Part shown: positions 34,021 to 41,904 of the stretch, piece by piece | Numbering within the stretch: the stretch's first letter is position 1 | Layout of the letters: each line of letters begins with the position of its first letter | DNA from: Rhizobium sp. CCGE 510 | GTDB lineage: Bacteria; Pseudomonadota; Alphaproteobacteria; Rhizobiales; Rhizobiaceae | Assembly (NCBI RefSeq): GCF_000292525.1 | Contig: NZ_AEYF01000045.1 | Span: 620,001 to 684,000, forward strand | Reading direction: 5' to 3' | Length of the DNA: 64,000 nucleotides | The notes under the pieces: model-generated | The model's database searches: none | The model's input: only the letters and a program-made list of their open reading frames with translations | Told to the model about the DNA's origin: nothing | Position numbers and translations under genes: made by a program

Positions 34021-34341
34021 ATCGCGCACTCCAAAAACATGTGTCAAAAGACTTGGGCCAAAAGACATGGGTCGGTAACCGAGTTCATCCAGCCTCGATT
34101 ACTTCGGAGATAAGAACGCTGAAATGTGGATTCGAGCTTGAGCGCAGCTTGAACTCGCCTTTCAACACGGCACCATTCGCCTGGGCCGGGGCAACTAAAC
34201 TATCATCTTTATTTCGAACGCCGGAGTCGATGATCGGTTCCCTTGATGCCGCATGACTGTTTCGACCAGCGGACGCGGTGAAGCAGGTCGGATCCGAATA
34301 GTGCTCGGACATCCACGCGTCATGCACGACGCATACCGGTG
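34021..34341. other. Gap with a doubtful reverse reading frame
   Basis: About 320 bases between two small reverse-strand genes. A reverse frame at 34327-34085 (75-80 codons, HFSVLISEVIEAG at its end) is open but lacks a good ribosome-binding site and homology I can recognise; I do not call it. The gap must also hold the promoter of the 96-residue gene. Confidence 0.35.
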
Positions 34342-34647
34342 TCAGCGCGGGTGCCGTCCGGAGGATTTACCCCGAAGAACGGTCATTTGCTCCTGCTGCA
34401 CTTCATTTCTATCATTCACAACGGCTCGCCAAAGCCTGTTGCCAAGCCGAAGCGATACCCGCTTGGTACCCTCGTGTTCAGCGGTGCCGATTTCCACGGT
34501 GCTGACGACGGAGCCATGCCGCATGTGGCGGCGGAGTTCGACAAGCGACAAACCGAACCGTTCCGCCAGTTCGGATGACTCCAGGATAAAATCCCCATTC
34601 GGATCGCGCTCGATCAACACCGGCTCATTTTCCCCGCTGCGTGACAA
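34342..34647 (-). CDS. DUF6522 family protein
   Basis: 101 residues with the pattern I recall for this family: a short N-terminal strand (PVLIERDPNGDFILESSELA), a helix-turn-helix-like segment (ERFGLSLVELRRHMRHGSVV) and a C-terminal beta part with RVSLRLGNRLWRAVV. It may bind DNA or a partner, but no function is known to me. It begins 14 bp after the stop of the HPP/CBS protein gene, so both are likely on one transcript. Confidence 0.75.
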   Translation of the reverse strand: MSRSGENEPVLIERDPNGDFILESSELAERFGLSLVELRRHMRHGSVVSTVEIGTAEHEGTKRVSLRLGNRLWRAVVNDRNEVQQEQMTVLRGKSSGRHPR

Positions 34648-34661
34648 TCCACGACCACCGC

Positions 34662-35789
34662 TCAGGCCACTGAGATCAGGGTGCTGTCGTTCGGCAACAG
34701 CCGCGCCACTGCGCTCAACAGGTCCGTCTGCGATATCAGGCCAAGGATGCGGTAGTCGTCATCGACAATGATGACGGCATGCGTACGGCCGTCGGTCAGA
34801 ACGGGCAATAGCGACAAAGCGGCATCCGAAGGTCTCGCTACCGCCGGTCTCGAGATCGCGTGCGCGATGGTCTCCTTGCCCTCGGATAATTCCCGCAAGC
34901 CGACGGTACCGACGAGGCGACCCTCGGGATCCTTCACCGGCAGGGTACGGATATTATGTTTCAACAGAAGTTGCCGCGCGGCAGCCGGTCCTGCAGCTTC
35001 GCCAATGGCGATCACGTCACGCGACATAATATCGGCACAACTGATCTTGTCGTTCGAGCGGATGGTCGCCTGCAGCTCGACCTGCTGCAACAGCCGGCCG
35101 AGGTCTGCCCGGTCGATATCGAAAGTTTCGTTGAGCGCTTCGAGGGCTGCATCGACATCCTCCTCACGAAAACCCACCCGCACCGCTGATGGCAGGTCGA
35201 TCGTCTGATGGGTATTCTCCGCCGGCTTTGGAACGACGTGCGGATAATTCCGCTTGGAAAGCTTGTGGAACAGCAGACCAAGGCCGACAAGGATGCAGGA
35301 GTTCAAAGCGACGGGCACGAAGGGAAAGAAAAACCCCCAGCCGGCAACGACCGGACCGCCGAGCACCGCGGTCAGCGCCGCCGCTCCGCCAGGCGGATGA
35401 AGGCAGCGCGTAAAGGACATCGCGCCGATGGCAAGCGAAACGCCGACGCCGGTCGCGATAATTGGATCGCGGATGAAGTGAGCGGCAACGATTCCCATCA
35501 GGGCGGAAATCGTATTGCCGCCGATGATCGACCAAGGCTGCGCAAGCGGGCTTGCAGGCACCGCGAAAAGCAGCACCGCGGACGCTCCCATCGGCGCGAC
35601 GATCAGAGGAAGATGCGGCCCCTGCCCGAACAGATAGCCGCTGATGACGCCGGTGAAACCAATGGCCAGCAAAGCGCCGAGGCATGCAATCAAACGCTCG
35701 CGTAAGGTCGCGCCGGCCAGGATCGGTGAAAACAACCGGAAGCGGCGGAGGCGGCTTAATCCCACCTTCGGGGAAACGGGGTACGGCAT
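34662..35789 (-). CDS. HPP-family membrane protein with paired CBS domains
   Basis: 375 residues from ATG 35789. The N-terminal half has four or five membrane segments and the HPP hallmarks PMGASAVLLFAVPASPLAQP, IIGGNTISALMGI and CLHPPGGAAALTAVLGG. The C-terminal half carries two CBS motifs (SRDVIAIGEAAGPAAARQLL, DGRTHAVIIVDDDYRILGLI) that usually bind adenine nucleotides. HPP proteins have been linked to nitrite or other small-molecule transport in some organisms; here the substrate is unknown. A longer start at 35858 would overlap the LysR gene and is less likely. It lies 49 bp after the LysR gene on the same strand and may be co-transcribed. Confidence 0.88.
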   Translation of the reverse strand: MPYPVSPKVGLSRLRRFRLFSPILAGATLRERLIACLGALLAIGFTGVISGYLFGQGPHLPLIVAPMGASAVLLFAVPASPLAQPWSIIGGNTISALMGIVAAHFIRDPIIATGVGVSLAIGAMSFTRCLHPPGGAAALTAVLGGPVVAGWGFFFPFVPVALNSCILVGLGLLFHKLSKRNYPHVVPKPAENTHQTIDLPSAVRVGFREEDVDAALEALNETFDIDRADLGRLLQQVELQATIRSNDKISCADIMSRDVIAIGEAAGPAAARQLLLKHNIRTLPVKDPEGRLVGTVGLRELSEGKETIAHAISRPAVARPSDAALSLLPVLTDGRTHAVIIVDDDYRILGLISQTDLLSAVARLLPNDSTLISVA

Positions 35790-35838
35790 GACAAGACCAA
35801 TTTTAAGCGAGGAGGGCTGAGGGAAGACGATGGGCGGG

Positions 35839-36741
35839 CTAGTTTGCCAGCCTGACATCCCTGCCTTTCGTCGCGCTGAGGACTTCGTGGAATGCGTTGA
35901 AAGCGCGGGGACGATCGTTCTTGCGGTAGACCAGTAGTGTCTCCACGAGCCCCAACTGATGGGTCTGGACGGATGTCGGCCAGTGCATCAGTTCGAGAAC
36001 CGATCTCGGCATGACGCCGGCAGTGTTGCCGGTCGCGACGCTCGCCATGATCGCATGGTAGGAGCCATGCTCGCTCGTCGGCAGGGCGCTCGATTTGCGC
36101 GCCCAGTTTTCGGCGATCCTGCGATAGGTGCAGCCAGGCTCCAGAGCGGCGAGCGCGCCGACGCGGAGGTCGGCAGCGGATTTGATCGCGGGATGCCCGG
36201 ATGGCAAGACGATCAACAGGTCTTCGACAAAGACCGGCTCCATCTCGAGCGCCTTGAGTTCGGTATCGAAACCTGCGTCTTCCGAGCGCATCGTCTTCGG
36301 CGGCCGGGCAATAAGCGCGCAATCGAGCACGTCGGATAAAACGTCGCGGGCTAGGTCGCGGGACGCCCCCATCGTCAAATGAAGCGACACGTCGGGCCAC
36401 ATCTGGTTGAACTGCCTCAGCGCCGCCGGCAGCCTGCTTGCCGCCGTGCTCTCCATCGTACCGACCCGCAATGTTCCCGAAGGGGCGAGAGGTCGCACCG
36501 CCTGGCGCGCTTCGAGCGCAAGTGCCATCAGCCGGTTGGCGTAGGTTAGGAACGTCTCCCCCTCCCGCGTCAATGTCATCTTCTTGCCGTCGCGGCTGAA
36601 GAGGGAAACACCGAGGTCGTCCTCCAGCTGCCGGACACGCGTCGTCACATTGGACGGCACCCGCCCGACGGCCTTGGCAGCCTTTGTAACGCTGCGATCA
36701 CCGGCGACAGCGAGGAATATTTCGATCGACGAAAGGTCCAA
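35839..36741 (-). CDS. LysR-type transcriptional regulator
   Basis: 300 residues: N-terminal winged helix (LSSIEIFLAVAGDRSVTKAA, then VGRVPSNVTTRVRQLEDDLG) with the dimerisation helix, and a C-terminal type-2 periplasmic-binding effector domain (LRVGTMESTAASRLPAALRQ onward). The recognition-helix sequence PSNVTTRV and the effector-domain opening resemble regulators of the CysL/putrescine type, but target genes cannot be named. Unlike most LysR genes it is not divergent from a close partner: 255 bp separate it from a small membrane protein gene on the other strand, while an HPP gene follows on the same strand. Confidence 0.92.
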   Translation of the reverse strand: MDLSSIEIFLAVAGDRSVTKAAKAVGRVPSNVTTRVRQLEDDLGVSLFSRDGKKMTLTREGETFLTYANRLMALALEARQAVRPLAPSGTLRVGTMESTAASRLPAALRQFNQMWPDVSLHLTMGASRDLARDVLSDVLDCALIARPPKTMRSEDAGFDTELKALEMEPVFVEDLLIVLPSGHPAIKSAADLRVGALAALEPGCTYRRIAENWARKSSALPTSEHGSYHAIMASVATGNTAGVMPRSVLELMHWPTSVQTHQLGLVETLLVYRKNDRPRAFNAFHEVLSATKGRDVRLAN

Positions 36742-36996
36742 TGAACGATCTCATTTCCGGAATTAAAGAGGAAGATAATTCTCCATACAAAAATCATCGC
36801 CGCCACTCAAGTCGTATTGCGATATAATTCATCCGTTCAAGCGAAGGGGAGCAGTTGCCGAAAAAATCAACGCGACGCCGAGGAAATAGCCACACAGAGC
36901 CCGGCATTGTCGTTATCGGACGGTAATTTGAAGGCTTACGGCTGGCACGACGTTTGCGTCTGCAATTCCATCTGCAGATCGATCGGCGACGGCCCC

Positions 36997-37308
36997 ATGT
37001 TGCATCTTGTCTTGACCTGTCTTCTTCTAAGTGTCGCTTCAGGCTTGAGCATGCGGCGTTTTCTTCTGCCATACTTCCCGGGCGGCAATCTCGCCGACAA
37101 ATCTGCGCCCGTGACGATCGTCGCAAGCGCCGTCTTCCTGGCGGCGATCGCTTTCACTGTCTCCGATCAGGATCTTTGGGCAATATCCGTCATCGTGATG
37201 CTCGGCCTTTTATTGGCGGCCATGTTCGACGATGCAAGGCCCAGGCTGACAATTGCCCTCTCCGCCGTCAGTTTGGCGAGCTATCTTGGGCTGCGTTCGA
37301 TTATCTGA
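36997..37308 (+). CDS. Small three-helix membrane protein
   Basis: 103 residues, with hydrophobic stretches LHLVLTCLLLSVASGL, PVTIVASAVFLAAIAFTV and WAISVIVMLGLLLAAMF, and a basic loop; a small inner-membrane protein. The ATG at 36997 lacks a clear ribosome-binding site, though the amphipathic pattern argues for coding. It is divergent from the LysR gene and might be its target. No family recognised. Confidence 0.5.
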   Translation: MLHLVLTCLLLSVASGLSMRRFLLPYFPGGNLADKSAPVTIVASAVFLAAIAFTVSDQDLWAISVIVMLGLLLAAMFDDARPRLTIALSAVSLASYLGLRSII

Positions 37309-37917
37309 GCCGTCCAGCTTCCACGGGACATTGCAGCCTTATTGACGGTATCGAAGCCGGTCGAGACGCTGCATCCAGAGACAAAAATAATTCGCCGGCA
37401 GAGCTACATCGTATAGCCACTCCGAGCAAAAGCTCCCAGCCACTTGCTTCCTCCTTGCCCAGCTAGGCGCGAACTCTTTGCCGCAGATCTTCGAACGCCT
37501 TATTTGGAGGATAAGGCGCGGGGCAGTGCGATTCCGAATGCCATCGGTTTTCCATGGAACTCGCTCCCAACAACTGGGGCATACTGAATATATCGTATCA
37601 CGATATATTCAGTATGCCTTGAGCGGGATCTTTCAAGGCTTGGCGCGATATAACCAGACGACGAGGATCGGTGCATTTTTTCGATATCGACGGGTTCGCC
37701 TGGATCGGAACAGATCGCTCGATACAATTCACTGGTGAGGCCGGCGCAGACACAACAATCGATCAAATCCTGGCCGCTTTCAGCAAATAAAGCCTGAGCC
37801 TCCCTCTACAGTCATTGCCGCGCGGCGCAATACGCAGTCCTGCGTCGACAAGCTTCGGACGCAAGGCCTATCCAAACCGCAAACAGAAGAGTTATCATCA
37901 GCCTGTGAGGACCTGCC
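37309..37917. other. Gene-free interval with a 41-bp inverted repeat
   Basis: Some 600 bases without a convincing gene. The only strong signal is the perfect inverted repeat at 37578-37618. Open frames across the repeat exist on both strands only because the arms encode a mirrored peptide, and I do not regard them as genes. The right part should contain the promoter of the dehydrogenase at 37918, whose ribosome-binding site is TGTGAGGACCTGCC. Confidence 0.5.
37578..37618. repeat. Perfect 19-bp inverted repeat with 3-base centre
   Basis: The arm GGCATACTGAATATATCGT (37578-37596) is followed by ATC and then the exact complement (37600-37618). There is no T-run on either side, so it is not a typical terminator. 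The inner TATATCGT/ACGATATA resembles dyads bound by PadR- or GntR-like regulators, but none is adjacent. It could also form an RNA hairpin or be the remnant of a small mobile repeat. Confidence 0.7.
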
Positions 37918-38961
37918 ATGAAGACCTACAAGATCGCCCTTCTGCCAGGAGATGGCATTGGCCGCGATGTCACGGAAGCAGCCATGGCAGTGCTCGAAAA
38001 GGCGGCTGCACGCAACGGATTTTCGCTCGCGACGACAAGTTATCCCTGGTCCTGTGACTACTATCTGGCGCACGGCAGCATGATGCCCGGCGATGGCATC
38101 GAAACGTTGAGACCCTTCGATGCCATCCTGCTCGGCGCCGTCGGATGGCCCCGTAAAGTGCCCGATTCCGTGTCGCTGCATGGACTTCTGCTGCCAATCC
38201 GCAAGGCTTTCGTGCAATATGCCAATATCCGTCCGCACCGACTGTTGCCGGGCGTGCAGGGACCGTTGCGGTCGGAGAACTTCGACATCCTTTGCATTCG
38301 CGAAAATACCGAAGGCGAATATTCCGGCGCCGGCGGCCGCGTTCATCAGGGCACCGACAGCGAGGTGGCTGTAGAGACATCGATCTTCACCCGCAAGGGG
38401 GTCGAGCGCATCCTGCGGTTCGGTTTCGAACAAGCGCGTGTACGCCGCGGCAAGCTTGCCTCGGTGACAAAGTCCAACGCACAGAAATATTCGATGGTTT
38501 TCTGGGACGAGATTACCCATAGGCTTTCCGCGGAATATCCCGATGTCGAGGTGACCAGCTATCACATCGACGCCATGGCTGCCCGCATGGTCATGGCGCC
38601 GGAAAGCCTCGATGTGGTCGTCGCTTCCAACCTGTTCGGCGACATCCTGACAGACCTTGGCGCCGCCATTCAGGGCGGGCTCGGCTTTGCGGCTTCCGCC
38701 AACATTAATCCCGATCGCTCGGCGCCGTCGATGTTCGAACCGGTGCACGGCTCGGCGCCGGATATCGCCCATCTCGGCATCGCCAATCCGATTGCCGCCA
38801 TCTGGTCGGGCGCAATGATGCTGGAGCATCTGGGAGAAACGGCTGCTGCCGGAGAGGTGATGGCCGCAATCGAGGCGACGACGGCACGCGGCATCGGCGC
38901 AATTCCCGGCAAAGACAAGACGGACGCGATCACGGCATCGGTGCTGTCGGCGCTCGATTAG
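37918..38961 (+). CDS. Tartrate/D-malate dehydrogenase-like enzyme (isocitrate/isopropylmalate dehydrogenase family)
   Basis: 347 residues with the decarboxylating beta-hydroxyacid dehydrogenase pattern: LLPGDGIGRDVTEAA, the substrate loop CIRENTEGEYSGAGG, catalytic Lys in VTKSNAQKYSM, the YHIDAMAARMV helix, metal-binding NLFGDILTDLGAAIQGG and the cofactor region MFEPVHGSAPDIAHLGIANP. SANINPDRSAPSMFEPVHGS and GAMMLEHLGE are closer to tartrate/D-malate dehydrogenases (TtuC/DmlA) than to LeuB. It probably oxidises a C4 hydroxydicarboxylate with NAD. It lies on the opposite strand from OtnC and near a complete C4 acid-sugar set, so a link to tetronate or tartrate catabolism is plausible but not shown. 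Confidence 0.85.
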   Translation: MKTYKIALLPGDGIGRDVTEAAMAVLEKAAARNGFSLATTSYPWSCDYYLAHGSMMPGDGIETLRPFDAILLGAVGWPRKVPDSVSLHGLLLPIRKAFVQYANIRPHRLLPGVQGPLRSENFDILCIRENTEGEYSGAGGRVHQGTDSEVAVETSIFTRKGVERILRFGFEQARVRRGKLASVTKSNAQKYSMVFWDEITHRLSAEYPDVEVTSYHIDAMAARMVMAPESLDVVVASNLFGDILTDLGAAIQGGLGFAASANINPDRSAPSMFEPVHGSAPDIAHLGIANPIAAIWSGAMMLEHLGETAAAGEVMAAIEATTARGIGAIPGKDKTDAITASVLSALD

Positions 38962-38962
38962 G

Positions 38963-38990
38963 ACATGACGCCGACAAAGTGAGCGGGTTT
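38963..38990. repeat. Diverged partial copy of the 20214 repeat
   Basis: ACATGACGCCGACAAAGTGA and the following GCGGG align with ACATGATGCCGAAAAGTATG plus AGCGG at 20217-20241 with a few substitutions and small gaps. It begins right after the dehydrogenase stop codon, between two convergent genes. Confidence 0.4.
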
Positions 38991-39020
38991 GGCCGCCCGA
39001 CCTGGATCCTGTTTGGCCGT

Positions 39021-39689
39021 TCAGTGGTCGTCGTGATCGTGATGCGATGGAAGGTCGAGGCCAAACGTGTCGACCAAATCGGCCACCTGCCCCGGGCTGA
39101 GGTAACGGGGATTGAGGTTGCGCAACAGCAGATAGAGCTTCGCCGTTTCCTCCAGTTCCTCGGTCGCAAAGACCGCCGCCTCCAGACTGTCACCGGCAAC
39201 GACAGGTCCGTGGTTGGCAAGTAGCACCGACGAATACTTGCCCGCCAGCCCACGGATGGCGTCGGCCACCGCCGGATCTCCGGGGCGATAATACGGCACC
39301 AAGGCAGTTTCGCCGGCGCGCATCAGATAATAGGGCGTCATCGGCGGCAGGGCGGCGCGCGGATCGATCTCCGGCAGCATGGTCAGCGCCACCGCGTGGG
39401 TGGAGTGAAGATGAACGATGGCGCGGGCGCTGCCGCGTGTATCGTAGAGAGCCGTGTGCAGCGGAATTTCCTTGGTCGGCTTGTCGCCGGACAAGAGCCG
39501 GCCTTCGGCGTCAAGCCTGGAGATCCGTGCCGGATCGAGAAAACCGAGCGAGGCGTTGGTCGGCGTGACCAGCCAACCGCCGTCCTCCAGCCGTAACGAT
39601 ATGTTGCCCGACGAACCGGGCGTCAGCCCGCGCTCGAACAGCGAGCGGCCGTATCGGCAAATTTCTTCACGCTGGCGCGCGTCGGACAT
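39021..39689 (-). CDS. otnC: 3-oxo-tetronate 4-phosphate decarboxylase-like class II aldolase
   Basis: 222 residues of the class II (zinc) aldolase/epimerase family. TPGSSGNISLRL binds phosphate, His93 and His95 (IVHLHSTHAV) and His160 (LLANHGPVV) bind zinc, and Glu74 (PTKEIPLHTA) is the likely base. In the tetronate pathway OtnC converts 3-oxo-tetronate 4-phosphate to dihydroxyacetone phosphate with loss of CO2; kinase and isomerase partners lie across the divergent promoter. The C-terminus ends in a histidine/aspartate-rich tail (SHHDHDDH) that could bind extra metal. It lies 16 bp after the LacI gene on the same strand. L-fuculose-phosphate aldolase is the alternative reading. Confidence 0.82.
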   Translation of the reverse strand: MSDARQREEICRYGRSLFERGLTPGSSGNISLRLEDGGWLVTPTNASLGFLDPARISRLDAEGRLLSGDKPTKEIPLHTALYDTRGSARAIVHLHSTHAVALTMLPEIDPRAALPPMTPYYLMRAGETALVPYYRPGDPAVADAIRGLAGKYSSVLLANHGPVVAGDSLEAAVFATEELEETAKLYLLLRNLNPRYLSPGQVADLVDTFGLDLPSHHDHDDH

Positions 39690-39705
39690 GACACTTCCTC
39701 CAAGA

Positions 39706-40704
39706 TTACGCGGTTGCCCCCTCGATCAGTTCAAAACCGAGATCAACGGCCTGGGACGGCGCGTTGGCGACGACCAGTTTTGCGGCTATCTCTCCCGTCG
39801 CCACGCGCGGCGTCCGGACGGTCGACAAGGGCTGCGGTATCGCCCGGCCGATATCGAGGCCGTTATAGCCGAAAATGGCGAGCTTCGAGGGGATGGCGAT
39901 CCCCTCAGCCAGACAGTGAAAATAGCCGCCTAGCGCCATATCGTCGTTGGAGAAATAAACTGCATCGAGATCGGCCGTCCGGGCAAGCAGTCGCTCCAGC
40001 CCCAGCCTGCCATTTTCCACTGATGAAGCGCCGACGAGAATTTCACGGGCGACGAGGGGCGCGCCACGGGCATCGAGCGTTTCGCAAAAACTTGAAAACC
40101 GCTTGCCGGCGCGGGTATCACGATTGAGGTCATGACCGACATAGCCGATCCGGCGGTAGCCCCGCTTGAGGAGGAAGGCAGCGCTCTCCCGACCGGCAGC
40201 GCGGTTCGAGAAGCCGACCGCGATATCGAGCGCATCTCCGTCCAGATCGAGCAGTTCCACGACCCGGCATCCGCTGGCGCGTAGCATCTTCACCGTCCCG
40301 TCACTATGCTCGTATCCCGCCAGCATAACGGCCGCCGGCCGCCAGGCGAGCATCGCGGCGACGAGCGCCTCCTCCTTGCCGGGATCATAGTCGGTGACGG
40401 AAAACACCGCCTGATAGCGGTTTTCCTCCAGGACGGCGCTGGCGCCGCGCAACACATCGGGGAAGACGATGTTGGACAACGAGGGAATGACGAAGGCAAC
40501 GAGACGCGAACCCGTTGAGGCCAACGTCCCGGCGATCCGGTTCGGCACATAGCCCAACCTCTCGACCGCGGCCATTACCCGCTCCCGCGTCTTGCCGGAA
40601 AACGAGCCGTGATTGCGCAGCACACGCGACACCGTACTCTCGCCAACACCGGCCGCTTCCGCGACCTCGGCAAGCGTTACGGTCGCCGGCTGCTTCAATT
40701 CCAT
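39706..40704 (-). CDS. LacI-family regulator of the acid-sugar cluster
   Basis: 332 residues from ATG 40704. The DNA-binding part is VTLAEVAEAAGVGESTVSRV (GntR-like LacI subgroup; the hinge contains NRIAGTLAS), followed by a sugar-binding-protein-like domain (LVAFVIPSLSNIVFPDVLRG, DAVYFSNDDMALGGYFHCLA). Relatives named GntR/IdnR sense sugar acids, which suits a tetronate inducer. The start at 40797 that is also in frame would give an N-terminal extension unlike the family. Three TGGCAGCGCTGCCA-type operators lie 100-170 bp upstream, shared with the divergent dehydrogenase gene, and it is likely co-transcribed with otnC. Confidence 0.92.
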   Translation of the reverse strand: MELKQPATVTLAEVAEAAGVGESTVSRVLRNHGSFSGKTRERVMAAVERLGYVPNRIAGTLASTGSRLVAFVIPSLSNIVFPDVLRGASAVLEENRYQAVFSVTDYDPGKEEALVAAMLAWRPAAVMLAGYEHSDGTVKMLRASGCRVVELLDLDGDALDIAVGFSNRAAGRESAAFLLKRGYRRIGYVGHDLNRDTRAGKRFSSFCETLDARGAPLVAREILVGASSVENGRLGLERLLARTADLDAVYFSNDDMALGGYFHCLAEGIAIPSKLAIFGYNGLDIGRAIPQPLSTVRTPRVATGEIAAKLVVANAPSQAVDLGFELIEGATA

Positions 40705-40804
40705 CGTCACGTCTGAAATCCAGTTTTTCAGGTGGTTGCGCGTTCGCCCGCTTCCCGACCGGCCGTTACTATTTTCACTGCTCCCGCCAAGAAGCAACGT
40801 TTTT

Positions 40805-40820
40805 TTGGCAGCGCTACCAA
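40805..40820. promoter_or_regulatory. LacI/GntR-type operator, copy 1
   Basis: TTGGCAGCGCTACCAA differs from the perfect palindrome (copy 2) at one base. It is the copy nearest to the regulator gene, in the divergent promoter. Confidence 0.85.
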
Positions 40821-40827
40821 TCTATTG

Positions 40828-40843
40828 TTGGCAGCGCTGCCAA
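40828..40843. promoter_or_regulatory. LacI/GntR-type operator, copy 2
   Basis: TTGGCAGCGCTGCCAA is a perfect 16-bp palindrome with a central GC-rich core. Its centre is 23 bp from copy 1 and 31 bp from copy 3, about two and three helical turns. Confidence 0.88.
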
Positions 40844-40858
40844 AATGCGCTAATTAAA

Positions 40859-40874
40859 ATGGCAGCGCTGCCAA
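40859..40874. promoter_or_regulatory. LacI/GntR-type operator, copy 3
   Basis: ATGGCAGCGCTGCCAA has a perfect 14-bp core identical to copy 2. It lies 71 bp ahead of the dehydrogenase start, where it would control the rightward catabolic operon. Confidence 0.88.
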
Positions 40875-40945
40875 ACATAGCAGCACAGCGCTCCGCGAGA
40901 GCATCCGGAGGCGTCGATCTTCGCACAAGACTGGAGAACTTGCTC

Positions 40946-41890
40946 ATGTCATCGCTTGCTGAAAACTCGGGCTCCACCGTGGTAGCGGCCGTCATCGGTC
41001 TCGGTTCCATGGGGCTCGGAATGGCCCGGTCGATGAAGCGTGCAGGGCTCGATGTCATTGGATATGACATCACGCCGGCAGCGGTGGACCGGTTCATCGC
41101 CGATGGCGGACGAGGTGCTGCGACCCCCGCCGGCGCGGCGAAAGAGGCCGACATCGTCGTCTCCGTCGTCGTCAACGGCGCGCAGACCGAGGCCGTGTTG
41201 TTCGGGCCTGACGGCGTCGCGAGGATGATGAAGCCCGGGGCCGTGTTCATCTCGTCAGCAACCATGGATCCGGCCGTCGCACGCGATTTGGCGCAAAGGG
41301 TTGAGGCCCTCGGCCTGCATTATCTCGACGCACCGATTTCGGGCGGCGCGGCGAAGGCGGCGCAGGGCGCGTTGACGATCATGGCTTCCGGCTCCAGACA
41401 GGCCTTCGACACCGCCCGTCCGGGTCTCGACGCCATGGCCGGCAAGGTCTACGAACTCGGCGATGCGGCCGGAAAAGGCGCGGCCTTCAAGATGATCAAC
41501 CAGCTTCTCGCCGGGGTGCACATCGCAGCCGCCTGTGAAGCGATAACGTTTGCCGCCAAGCAGGGCCTCGACCTGGACAAGGTCTATGAGGTGATAACGG
41601 CCTCGGCCGGCAATTCGTGGATGTTCGAAAACCGCGTGCCGCATGTGCTGGCCGGAGACTATACGCCGCTCAGCAGCATCGAGATTTTCGTCAAGGATCT
41701 TGGTATCGTCCAAGACATGGCCCGCTCCGAGCGTTATCCAGTGCCACTGGCGGCAGCAGCCCTGCAAATGTATCTGGCCGCCGCCGGCGCCGGCATGGGC
41801 CGTGATGATGATTCCTCGCTCGCGCGGCTCTATGCCCAGCTTTCCGGCACTGAATTGCCCGGTTCCAACAAAGACCCGCAGAGCCTGTAA
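40946..41890 (+). CDS. ltnD: L-threonate/D-erythronate dehydrogenase-like enzyme (3-hydroxyisobutyrate dehydrogenase family)
   Basis: 314 residues: Rossmann motif AAVIGLGSMGLGMARSMKRA with GxGxxG, substrate-binding YLDAPISGGAAKAAQG, and the catalytic-lysine helix GKGAAFKMINQLLAGVHIAA. Within the 3-hydroxyacid dehydrogenase family its neighbourhood (OtnI, OtnK, OtnC) identifies it as the first enzyme of four-carbon acid-sugar catabolism, oxidising L-threonate (LtnD) or D-erythronate (DenD) at C2 with NAD; sequence alone does not decide between these. The ATG at 40946 is used; earlier starts would run through the operators. Repressed, by inference, by the divergent LacI protein. Confidence 0.82.
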   Translation: MSSLAENSGSTVVAAVIGLGSMGLGMARSMKRAGLDVIGYDITPAAVDRFIADGGRGAATPAGAAKEADIVVSVVVNGAQTEAVLFGPDGVARMMKPGAVFISSATMDPAVARDLAQRVEALGLHYLDAPISGGAAKAAQGALTIMASGSRQAFDTARPGLDAMAGKVYELGDAAGKGAAFKMINQLLAGVHIAAACEAITFAAKQGLDLDKVYEVITASAGNSWMFENRVPHVLAGDYTPLSSIEIFVKDLGIVQDMARSERYPVPLAAAALQMYLAAAGAGMGRDDDSSLARLYAQLSGTELPGSNKDPQSL

Positions 41891-41904
41891 AAGGAACGCC
41901 GATC

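Noticed and set aside
34085..34327. Reverse 80-codon frame between two small genes
   Set aside because: Weak start context and no recognisable features; listed only as part of the gap.
37578..37618. Inverted repeat as CRISPR or terminator
   Set aside because: There is a single copy without spacers, and no U-run follows either arm.
37478..37766. Open frames across the 41-bp inverted repeat
   Set aside because: The mirrored peptide (TEYIVxRYIQY) comes from the inverted repeat itself; no ribosome-binding site or domain is seen.
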